NCBI RefSeq assembly: GCF_001648555.1
Contig: NZ_LQXM01000029.1
Coordinates: 372,001-436,000, forward strand
Length of the DNA: 64,000 nt
Source: Rossellomorea aquimaris TF-12
GTDB taxonomy: Bacteria; Bacillota; Bacilli; Bacillales; Bacillaceae_B
Direction of reading: 5' to 3'
Each line of letters opens with the position of its first letter. Within the stretch, counting starts at the first letter, position 1. Both the position numbers and the translations under genes were made by a program. This document shows, one piece after another, positions 45,355 through 52,876 of this stretch. A model generated the notes under the pieces. The model was not told where the DNA came from. It ran no database searches and saw nothing but the letters and a program-made list of their open reading frames with translations.

Positions 45355-46365
45355 TTAAATGCGTGATGACCGATGGATCCCGATTGTCTGTTTGACCTCT
45401 TCAAGGAAAGGAATTGTCTTTGCTCTTGCTTTTAAGGCTCCCTGTTCCAATATTTCATCCAACAATTTTGGTGAGGACATCAGTTCATAATATTTTTCAC
45501 GAGGTTCTTCTAAATAGGCATTCATTACATGGAATAACTCTTTCTTAGCTTCCCCCCAGCCTATTCCCGAATGAAACTTCTCCTTCAAATCTTCTATTTG
45601 TACTGAAGTGGCAAATTCCTTATACAATGAAAAAATAATTGAAGAATTGGGATCTTTTGGTTCCTTGGGAAGAGAGGAGTCCGTTTTAATTTTATTTATT
45701 AATTTTTGAAGTTTTTTGGGTTCTTCAAATATTGGAATGGTATTCTGATAGCTTTTACTCATCTTTCTCCCATCAAGTCCCGGAAGTACTGCAGACTCTT
45801 CTTGAATAACGTAATCCGGGATATGAAAAACTTCCCCGTATTGTTTATTGAAATTTCCAGCTATGTCCCTGGCAATTTCTACATGTTGCACTTGATCTTT
45901 ACCCACAGGCACTAAATCCGTTTGAAAAAGGAGAATATCAGCAGCCATTAGAATTGGATAAGTAAATAATCCCATATTGACTCCTGTATCTAAATCTTTA
46001 CCAATTTGTTGATTACTTTCAACAATGGATTTATATGCATGTGCTCGATTCATCAATCCTTTTGGAGCAAAACAAGAAAGAATCCAACTTAATTCAAAGA
46101 TTTCCGGCACATCTGATTGTCTATAAAAGATAGCCTTTTCATGGTCTAATCCTAGTGCTAACCAGGTTGCTGCAATACAGTAAGATAACTCTTTCATTTC
46201 TTCACAACTATGAATTTGAGTAAGTCCGTGATAGTCCGCTACAAAATATGCTGTTTCACTATATTCATTTTGAGCTAAATCTAATGCAGGTTTAATTGCT
46301 CCAATATAATTACCTAAATGCACTCGTCCAGTCGGCTTTATTCCTGTAAGAACTTGCTTTTTCAT
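45355..46365 (-). CDS. Tryptophanyl-tRNA synthetase, alternative (TrpRS2-like) type
   Basis: A 336-residue class I synthetase. The HIGH-type motif is PTGRVHLGNYIG (10-21) and KMSKS occurs as GRKMSKS (about 202). TYPILMAADILLFQTDLVPVGKDQ is the conserved core. The sequence differs from the classic Bacillus TrpRS (PSGSVTLGNYIG, KKMSKS with other context) in ways seen in the second TrpRS class, so it may be an additional enzyme. A tryptophan T-box precedes it. The ATG at 46365 follows AAGGAGGAG. The gene symbol is left open because a standard trpS may also exist. Confidence 0.85.
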   Translation of the reverse strand: MKKQVLTGIKPTGRVHLGNYIGAIKPALDLAQNEYSETAYFVADYHGLTQIHSCEEMKELSYCIAATWLALGLDHEKAIFYRQSDVPEIFELSWILSCFAPKGLMNRAHAYKSIVESNQQIGKDLDTGVNMGLFTYPILMAADILLFQTDLVPVGKDQVQHVEIARDIAGNFNKQYGEVFHIPDYVIQEESAVLPGLDGRKMSKSYQNTIPIFEEPKKLQKLINKIKTDSSLPKEPKDPNSSIIFSLYKEFATSVQIEDLKEKFHSGIGWGEAKKELFHVMNAYLEEPREKYYELMSSPKLLDEILEQGALKARAKTIPFLEEVKQTIGIHRSSRI

Positions 46366-46402
46366 TTCTTTCTCCTCCTTACCAATCAATAAAATTAAAC
46401 AC

Positions 46403-46664
46403 AAAAAGGGTTTCTCTTCCCCTAAAAAGGACGAGAAACCCGTGGTGCCACCTTCATTCGCTTACAAAAAATAAACGCACTTATATGTACAGAAGTCATT
46501 GCTTCGATACAGTGTCTCTTTTATCGGTGAGACTCTCCGCCAAACCTACTCTTTCATTTCAGTTTGGTTGCTCAGAAGCCCATTCAACAATTTTCTCACA
46601 CTGATTCCCACCAACCATCAGCTCTCTTTAGTGGTCTTAATGTCTACTTTTCTCCATCATCGCA
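46403..46664 (-). promoter_or_regulatory. T-box leader, tryptophan specific
   Basis: On the minus strand: AGAGAGCTG in stem I, specifier TGG (46580-46582) before GCTTCTGAGC, T-box AAGGTGGCACCACG at 46441-46454, and a terminator (GGGTTTCTC pairing with GAGAAACCC, then five T) at 46403-46442. The base that pairs with the tRNA discriminator is C, matching G73 of tRNA-Trp. Confidence 0.93.
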
Positions 46665-46684
46665 AAAATATATCAATTTCCATT

Positions 46685-46713
46685 ATTTTAATATAATGTA
46701 AAATGATGGTCAA
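46685..46713 (-). promoter_or_regulatory. Promoter of the trp T-box leader
   Basis: On the minus strand a TTGACC (46708-46713) and a TAAAAT (46685-46690) are spaced by 17 bases, about 20 bases before the leader. Confidence 0.65.
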
Positions 46714-46723
46714 GTATTTTTAT

Positions 46724-47350
46724 TTATACCTCTTTTGAGGTAAATGGCAGAAACAATTTTATCCCTCTTTTATTGAATGGGAGAAATTTCATATCTCCAA
46801 AGAGGTGACTAGCATACCCAATCATGCATGCCTCAAAAACACCTTCTATCATGAGAGATGCTTCTAAATAATAAGCCATTACCCCGAAATAGACTATTCC
46901 GAGTATAGAATGTGTATAGGTTCGATGAGATACAATAGACGCAGTCAAAATATAAATTCCAAGTAGCCATAACCATTTCTCATCAAGCTGCCACCCGCAG
47001 GCAGTAACTCCTATGCCTGTAATTGTAAGCATTCTTCTTTGAGTGATAAAGGTTGAAAGAATAATCATACCAGCTCCATACCCAATTCCTAACCATTGTT
47101 CTTTTCCATTTCCTTCAAGATAACTGTACACCATCATTAATACACCAATCATTTGGGCAACTGCTTTCATCATTTTAGAAGAAACAGTCACTTTATTTGC
47201 CAGCTTCCCATCAATATCCATGTCCGGCATTAATCCAGATACTCCACCTATAACCACAAGAGATGCGGTTATCCCTGGAGTAGAACCAAGTGAATTGGCG
47301 ACGATAAACCCTGATGCTGCCCCTGCTGTCATATGTGCTGTGCCGTTCAA
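46724..47350 (-). CDS. YdjM-family membrane metal-dependent hydrolase
   Basis: A 208-residue membrane protein of the YdjM (DUF457) group. Histidine/aspartate motifs that could bind metal are GTAHMTAG (about 3-10), LMPDMD (about 40-45), SHRTYTHS (about 140-147) and YASHLFGDM (about 179-187). About six helices are seen. Substrate unknown; some members are SOS-induced, but no LexA box is apparent here. The TTG start at 47350 follows GGAGG at six bases. Confidence 0.82.
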   Translation of the reverse strand: MNGTAHMTAGAASGFIVANSLGSTPGITASLVVIGGVSGLMPDMDIDGKLANKVTVSSKMMKAVAQMIGVLMMVYSYLEGNGKEQWLGIGYGAGMIILSTFITQRRMLTITGIGVTACGWQLDEKWLWLLGIYILTASIVSHRTYTHSILGIVYFGVMAYYLEASLMIEGVFEACMIGYASHLFGDMKFLPFNKRGIKLFLPFTSKEV

Positions 47351-47445
47351 TTGAATCCTCCACTCCCATACTATCTAATAAATACTGCTAGATTTACCAT
47401 GATAAGGCTTTTTACTAGATAAGAACATGGGAATCTTGAATCATA

Positions 47446-48579
47446 TTAAGGTTCTTGAATTAACACCTTTTTTATTCGTTTTATAACTTCCAATAAGTAC
47501 TCAATATTATGTGGAACAAAATCCTCTAAAGAGACCTCTCTTTTTACAGACTCTTTTTTTTCTTGATTGTTCAAGACGAACCCTTCAATAGAGATTTTCT
47601 CCTTATGCCGTAGAACTAATTTTTCAAAATCTTCTAATGTAGCCATGAAGATCCCAGATACCTCATCGTTTCCAATGTCAAAATCGTCGAAGGATACTGC
47701 ATCTGGGTATAAAAATACATGTGCCATTTCTCTGTCTATGAAGGATGGTTGAAATAATTCATCCTTTATCATTCCGAGGGAAATTACTTCCTGAATGGAA
47801 ACTTTCAGGCCCAGTTCTTCTTCTACTTCCCTTATACCATCCTCAATCACTTCTTCTGAAAGAAGATGACCAGCCGCTGTAATATCTAGTAAGCTTGGAA
47901 AATCCTTTTTCTTATCACTTCTTAGTTGAAAATAGACATGGATACGGTTGCTGTCTTTGTCATAATTTCCTAACCAACAATGAAATGTTTCATGCCAATA
48001 GCCTTTACTATGTACTTCAGATCGATTTTCTACCCCAACTTTACGACCATCTTCATCAAAGATTGAAAGCACTTCATCTAAATGATTCTGAGTATTGAGC
48101 TCTATACCTTCTTGAAGAATCATTTCATAAAAATCAGACCATTTAGGGTAATACTCACTAACCTCACTCGGGTTAATGAAGATTCGTTGATTAGATTCAA
48201 ATGAACCTAGAAATGGATGAATTGTATGGACATCCATTCTATAAAAGACTTGATACCCTACTTTTGGGTATTGGCTATCTTGAGACCAATTTTTATTTTC
48301 ACTGTGGTCCACGATGATATAGCCAATTTGGGTTAAATGTCCCTCTACATAAGCCTCTTCCATTACTTCTCTATTTATGACTTCTTCTGGGGTTTCATTT
48401 TTTTCTCTATGCCCCCCAGGAAAATCCCATCCTCTATGGGGTAAGTTTACAAGTAAAAGATCGTCATTTTTGAAACAAAGTCCATGTACACTTGTAATTT
48501 TTTCGATTGGAGGCAAGTACTGACTCTTTCTCCATGAAAGTTTTACTTTGGAACCTCCCCAATCCACATATGTATTCAT
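47446..48579 (-). CDS. Double Nudix hydrolase fusion
   Basis: A 377-residue protein carrying two complete Nudix domains in one frame. The first (about 25-155) has the box GGHREKNETPEEVINREVMEEA (55-76). The second (about 165-345) starts like an isopentenyl-diphosphate-isomerase-type Nudix protein (LSIFDEDGRKVG, then GYWHETFHCWL) and has the box AGHLLSEEVIEDGIREVEEELG (236-257). Nudix enzymes cleave nucleoside-diphosphate derivatives or related compounds; substrates are unknown. The seam is at residues about 155-170, with no stop or start between. The usual form is two separate genes. Confidence 0.82.
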   Translation of the reverse strand: MNTYVDWGGSKVKLSWRKSQYLPPIEKITSVHGLCFKNDDLLLVNLPHRGWDFPGGHREKNETPEEVINREVMEEAYVEGHLTQIGYIIVDHSENKNWSQDSQYPKVGYQVFYRMDVHTIHPFLGSFESNQRIFINPSEVSEYYPKWSDFYEMILQEGIELNTQNHLDEVLSIFDEDGRKVGVENRSEVHSKGYWHETFHCWLGNYDKDSNRIHVYFQLRSDKKKDFPSLLDITAAGHLLSEEVIEDGIREVEEELGLKVSIQEVISLGMIKDELFQPSFIDREMAHVFLYPDAVSFDDFDIGNDEVSGIFMATLEDFEKLVLRHKEKISIEGFVLNNQEKKESVKREVSLEDFVPHNIEYLLEVIKRIKKVLIQEP

Positions 48580-48656
48580 TTTCTCATCCTCATTTCTTTT
48601 ATCTCACAATGGGTGGTTTGTGTATGAATCCTCATTGCGAAACAACACAAACCATA

Positions 48657-49309
48657 TTAAATACATTCAAGTATTGGATTTCTATCTAATTGTTCATTTA
48701 TGAGCATAGTAAACACATCTTCAATAGAAAGGTCCGTATCGTTTAATTTGTTAGTATCGCTCCAATCTCGTGCAATGTCCACTGCCATTGGATATTCGTC
48801 TTCCATCATTTCATGAACCGGATGACCTTTTGTATAATTTATGAGTAAATCGAAATATACCGTTAATACAATGGATAAATGCTCTAAATACGGGAGTGGC
48901 CCTTCAAGTTGAATGGGCTTTCTACTAAGGTAAGGAGTTGTATGCAGTAAATTCGTACTTCCACCATACTTGTCCGTTGCTGCAAAAGACAGTCTGCGTA
49001 TGCCGCTCATATAAAATGCACTAAAACACAAAGGACATGGCTCTAAGGTTGAATATAGAGTATATTCATTCACTTCTCGATGAATACGATTATCTAATTT
49101 TAATAATGCATTTATTTCTGCATGAGCTAATTCATCTGGGAGATAACACTGTCTGAAAGATTCTTAAATGTTGCACTCTTTCCTCTAGCAACAATGTCAC
49201 CTACTCCATTCACAATGATTGATCCTACTGGTCGGGAGCCTTCCTGAAAAGAAGTCCACGCTTCCTGAAAGCATTCCTGCCAAACATAGGGTACTTCAGA
49301 CCATTTCAT
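48657..49309 (-). pseudogene. Nucleoside/tRNA deaminase-like gene split by a frameshift
   Basis: Two frames together give one cytidine/deoxycytidylate-deaminase-fold protein. The first part (49309 down to 49127) reads KWSEVPYVWQECFQEAW and RPVGSIIVNGVGDIVARGKS. The second (from about 49140) reads DELAHAEINALLKLDNR, then STLEPCPLCFSAFYMSGI and on to the stop at 48657. The zinc motifs HAE and PCxxC are complete. The join is a run of three C (plus-strand G at 49138-49140): one more C would read VISPDELAHAE. It may be real or a sequencing error. Confidence 0.8.
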
Positions 49310-49386
49310 TTTTTCACTTCCTTAAGTAGAATGGTTTATTGTATAATTCTTACTAATTATACCATTAGTACCTTTTTTAACCACAT

Positions 49387-50049
49387 TCATCTTTCTTTTA
49401 TCAGTTCCAGAAACTCACGAATTTCCATTAAATCATTTACGACTACATCAGCTTGAGCCAGCTCTTCCATTTTAGAGAAGTCAAATTTACATCCTATTGA
49501 CAAGAGGTCATTCATTTCAGCCCCTTGAAAATCGGACAGCCTATCTCCAACTACCGCCCCATACATAAGTTGATTATCATTCTTAACTTTACGTATCAGG
49601 TCACCTTTTTCTTTAGACTCGATTTCTTGAATGCTATAGCATTTAGAAATCCATTTATCAAGTTGATAATAGCTAATAATGCTCTCTAAATAATGAGGGC
49701 AACCATTACTTGCTACAAAAATTGGATAGCCCCGATTTGATAAATAAGCTAAAAGTTCCTTTGCATGAGGATAAAGATCACCTTTTCCAGCTTTGATATT
49801 TTTTATTAATTTTTCATGAAAAACTTCATTTGCTTTTATGTGAATGGGTGATTGATGCTGTGGCAACAAGGTTTCCCATACGACTGATAATGGTACTCCC
49901 ATAATTTCACGATACATCTCTAGTGGAGTTTCTCCCCTCCATAACTCTAACTCTCTAAGCATTTCAAATGTATCTTCAAGAGAAGTTTGAAGTATTTTAT
50001 TTGTTTGAAACAACGTTCCATCCATGTCAAAAATCATTGCTTTCTTCAT
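49387..50049 (-). CDS. HAD-superfamily hydrolase
   Basis: A 220-residue cytoplasmic phosphatase-like enzyme. Motif I is DMDGTLF (about 8-14), motif II VASNG (about 112-116), motif III Lys in SKEKGD, and motif IV VGDRLSDFQGAE (about 165-176). A helical cap inserted after motif I is of the PGP/beta-phosphoglucomutase type. Substrate unknown. The ATG at 50049 follows AAAGGAG. It lies next to the deaminase-like gene, which could suggest a role in nucleotide breakdown, but this is only a guess. Confidence 0.85.
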   Translation of the reverse strand: MKKAMIFDMDGTLFQTNKILQTSLEDTFEMLRELELWRGETPLEMYREIMGVPLSVVWETLLPQHQSPIHIKANEVFHEKLIKNIKAGKGDLYPHAKELLAYLSNRGYPIFVASNGCPHYLESIISYYQLDKWISKCYSIQEIESKEKGDLIRKVKNDNQLMYGAVVGDRLSDFQGAEMNDLLSIGCKFDFSKMEELAQADVVVNDLMEIREFLELIKER

Positions 50050-50135
50050 TTTTTTCTCCTTTATTTCATACAATTCATATCATTTTTAAGAAGTACAACC
50101 ATTGATTCAAAGTAAAAATCTGCATTCATAACAGA

Positions 50136-50166
50136 AAAAAACACATGAGAAAAATCCCATGTGATA
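50136..50166 (-). terminator. Terminator of the small membrane protein gene
   Basis: On the minus strand CACATG pairs with CATGTG around an A/T-rich loop, followed by seven T. Confidence 0.7.
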
Positions 50167-50182
50167 ATTAACCTATACTAAA

Positions 50183-50362
50183 TTATGAAGCATTAGGCAG
50201 ATAAAAAAGGACCGTCACCATCATGCCAATCACAGAAAATATAACGATACTTACTGCTATGGATTTATGATTTTTAGAAATATGTTTCTTCTTTACAACG
50301 TTAAAAAACTTAAAAGCCATTAACGAAAGAATAAACAGAGACACAAATAAGAGTTCGCTCAT
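50183..50362 (-). CDS. Small membrane protein
   Basis: A 59-residue protein with two helices (about 3-20 and 36-55) joined by a Lys-rich loop (VVKKKHISKNHK), so the loop should face the cytoplasm. No family is recognised. The ATG at 50362 follows AAAGGG; a TTG two codons earlier is also possible. A terminator follows the stop codon. Confidence 0.6.
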   Translation of the reverse strand: MSELLFVSLFILSLMAFKFFNVVKKKHISKNHKSIAVSIVIFSVIGMMVTVLFYLPNAS

Positions 50363-50458
50363 GAACAATCCCTTTCTTAGTCAAAATTAAAACAAATCTA
50401 ATAATTTATATGAGAATACTTTACCATATTTTCCTTTACAACAAAAATATTTATTGAA

Positions 50459-51670
50459 TCAGAAATAATAATATACCCATTGAGGAGTTTTTCTTAACCA
50501 TTTCTCCCATGAAGGTAATTTTTTAAATTCTTTCAGGGTAAGTTTTTTACTCTCTTCAATATCTCCTTCTAACAGCTTTTCTAATTCCTTAACGACTTCT
50601 CTATCTTCTATAATACAGTTACTCTCATCGTTTAAGTAAAAACTTCGAGGGTCCCAATTGGCTGTTCCAACATCTGCCCACTTATGATCAATGATGATTA
50701 CTTTTCCATGGAAAAATCCTTTTTGATACAGGTACATATTCACTCCTGATTTTAACAATTTTTTTTCTATACGGTAACTAGGAGGCTTTGTAAACCATGC
50801 ATCAGTATCGTCTGGAACAATAATATTAATCTCTACCCCTCTTTTAACAGCTTTTTTAAGCGCATCTACAAGAGAAGTATTGGGTATAAAATAGGGAGTC
50901 GTTATGGTTATACTCGATTTTGCACCATTTATCCACTCAACAGTCTTATCTACAATCCCATCACCTGTTGAGAAGATATAATAATAGGAACTTTGATTTT
51001 CTTTAATTGAATGATACGACTTGGATATGGGGTTTAATCTCTCGCCACCATCTTCATCCCAATCCTTTTTAAATTGATTTGCTAGCTCTCTTCCATCCTC
51101 ACCCTCTATTCGGAGGTGATAATCCCGCCAGTAACCGAGTTTAGGATCTTTACCCAAGTATTCATCCCCCATATTGAATCCCCCAATATAGGATATAGAT
51201 CCATCGATTGAAATGAGCCTTCGATGATTTCGATGATGGAGAGAATAGAAAACATTTTTCAGAGAAATAGGTCTGCTTTTTACAATGTGAACACCCGATT
51301 TCTTCATGTCATTCATTGATTCTGAGGAAATATCCGATCCTAAAAAATCCACAGATAACCGGACATCAAGTCCGTCCCTCGCTCTTTGTTTCAGTAAGTT
51401 AAAGAATTGGTTTGAAATATTGTCGTCTCGAGTAATAAAGAAATGTATCCAAATAGATTTTTCAGCTGATTGTATATCATTAAATAGTGAATGGTAAAAG
51501 TCTTCCCCTTCATTTAGAACATTGATCTTTCCTTGCAGCATACCTGTTTCAACCATGGGGTGAGACTTTTTGTAGGTCTCTGCTCCATGTTTCACATCCC
51601 AATTCATTATGAGGAAGATAACAATAAGAAGAGACAAAAGGAACAGAAACCCTTTCAATATTTTCTTCAA
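50459..51670 (-). CDS. Cardiolipin synthase-like phospholipase D protein
   Basis: A 403-residue membrane enzyme that probably joins two phosphatidylglycerols into cardiolipin. One N-terminal helix anchors it. The two PLD motifs are HRRLISIDG (about 150; His-x-Arg instead of His-x-Lys) with FIGGFNMGDEYLG-like GGFNMGDEYLG, and HGKVIIIDHKWADVGTANWD (about 320). It is of the YwjE/YwiE type in length. The start is uncertain: a GTG at 51682 overlaps GGGGTGG, so a TTG at 51670 is used instead. It is followed by the VanZ and Nudix genes upstream on the same strand. Confidence 0.85.
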   Translation of the reverse strand: MKKILKGFLFLLSLLIVIFLIMNWDVKHGAETYKKSHPMVETGMLQGKINVLNEGEDFYHSLFNDIQSAEKSIWIHFFITRDDNISNQFFNLLKQRARDGLDVRLSVDFLGSDISSESMNDMKKSGVHIVKSRPISLKNVFYSLHHRNHRRLISIDGSISYIGGFNMGDEYLGKDPKLGYWRDYHLRIEGEDGRELANQFKKDWDEDGGERLNPISKSYHSIKENQSSYYYIFSTGDGIVDKTVEWINGAKSSITITTPYFIPNTSLVDALKKAVKRGVEINIIVPDDTDAWFTKPPSYRIEKKLLKSGVNMYLYQKGFFHGKVIIIDHKWADVGTANWDPRSFYLNDESNCIIEDREVVKELEKLLEGDIEESKKLTLKEFKKLPSWEKWLRKTPQWVYYYF

Positions 51671-51734
51671 CAAAAATTCCACCCCTTTTTACCGTTAGCA
51701 TTTCTTTGAAAGATAAGACTATACATTACCAATT

Positions 51735-51767
51735 GAAAAAGAGTACTAACACAATGTTAGTACTCTT
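51735..51767 (-). terminator. Terminator of the vanZ-like gene
   Basis: A perfect 12-bp hairpin (AAGAGTACTAAC with GTTAGTACTCTT, 51739-51750 and 51756-51767) with T5 on the minus strand, overlapping the vanZ stop codon. Confidence 0.85.
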
Positions 51768-52323
51768 ATTTCTTACGTCTATTAAGTTGAAAAATTTTAT
51801 ACATATATCGACTAATTACAAATAGTATTCCACCGATGAATGCACCCAATGTATTCATAATCCAATCATCAATATCTGTTGCTCTCCCCAATGGAAGATA
51901 AAACTGAGCTAATTCAATGAGAAATGAGAAGAGAGCCCCAAGAAATGTTACCTTCAGTACAATTCCCTTCTGATTTCGTATCCACCATCCGGTAAAATAA
52001 GCAAATGGCACAAAAAGTAAAATATTTGCTATTAGATTTCGAATAGGAACATCTAAATGCTTTCGATAAATTAAATTTAGTTTTAAATTAGAGAAGGGAT
52101 CAAAATTGGTTGTACTTTCTGAATATCCTCCGCCCATGAAAGGAGACAGGGTGATTAAACAAATCCCACCAAGCGTAATTGCAGTAAATAAGACAGGAAG
52201 TAGATTCATCCATCTTCCCTTCGCCTTTTTCCTTTTCCAAATGGAGACAGCGAAGATCATTGTAAAGGTTACAACAGCAATAATTGGAATGACCCAACCA
52301 AATGCACTCCATAGTTCTTCCAT
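51766..52323 (-). CDS. VanZ-family membrane protein
   Basis: A 185-residue membrane protein with five helices. The VanZ pattern is LNLIYRKHLDVPIRNLIANILLFVPFAYF (about 81-110) followed by FSFLIELAQFYLPLGRATDIDDWIMNTLGAFIGG (about 130-165). VanZ lowers teicoplanin binding in some strains, but most chromosomal relatives have no known role. The ATG at 52323 follows AGGA; a GTG eight codons earlier is possible. Confidence 0.85.
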   Translation of the reverse strand: MEELWSAFGWVIPIIAVVTFTMIFAVSIWKRKKAKGRWMNLLPVLFTAITLGGICLITLSPFMGGGYSESTTNFDPFSNLKLNLIYRKHLDVPIRNLIANILLFVPFAYFTGWWIRNQKGIVLKVTFLGALFSFLIELAQFYLPLGRATDIDDWIMNTLGAFIGGILFVISRYMYKIFQLNRRKK

Positions 52324-52384
52324 GATTACGATCCTACTTTCTATCACTTAGAAAATGTGCCTTGTTCATTTGAGTAGTTCTCGA

Positions 52385-52858
52385 CTAACAAAAAGAAATA
52401 ATGTTTACCTGTGCAGATTTAGGGTCTTCTCCATCCCAGGAAGTATGGATTTCAAAGGTTCCGTCTTCAAAAAAAAGTGGAAGCTTCCTTTTGAAAAATG
52501 GCTGCATCGGTAAATCAAGTACATCCTTTTTCTTTACCCAAACTAATTCACCTTCGGGAGGACTCTCGATGAGCTGCCCAGAGGTTTCATAGGCTAAATA
52601 ATTGTAAACGATATAACGATATGCCTTGTCTGGTACAACATATTCGTCCAATCCTTTATACCTCATTTTTTCAACTTGTAAACCAGTTTCTTCTCTTACT
52701 TCACGAATTGCTCCCTCTGCAGGACTTTCTGGAAAGTCAATTTTTCCACCTGGAGATATAAATCCAGGATATTTCTTAAATTCCGGCCGATTTAATAATA
52801 AAAGCTTATCATTTCTTTCAATCATCACAAGAGTATACATTTCGGTTTGAACAATCAT
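52385..52858 (-). CDS. Nudix hydrolase, MutT/YvcI-like
   Basis: A 157-residue cytoplasmic hydrolase. The Nudix box GGKIDFPESPAEGAIREVREETG (about 37-59) has all conserved residues. The protein resembles YvcI/8-oxo-dGTP diphosphatase-like enzymes in length and in the start TLVMIERNDKLLLLNRP. Substrate unknown. It begins after GGGGAGGAAC and lies 18 bases downstream of selB, so it is likely co-transcribed. Confidence 0.88.
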   Translation of the reverse strand: MIVQTEMYTLVMIERNDKLLLLNRPEFKKYPGFISPGGKIDFPESPAEGAIREVREETGLQVEKMRYKGLDEYVVPDKAYRYIVYNYLAYETSGQLIESPPEGELVWVKKKDVLDLPMQPFFKRKLPLFFEDGTFEIHTSWDGEDPKSAQVNIISFC

Positions 52859-52876
52859 ACTTGTTCCTCCCCTTGT

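Noticed and set aside
51366-51382. AGTCCGTCCCTC inside the cardiolipin synthase gene
   Set aside because: It lies in the conserved RARDGLDVRLS segment; no inverted arm follows.
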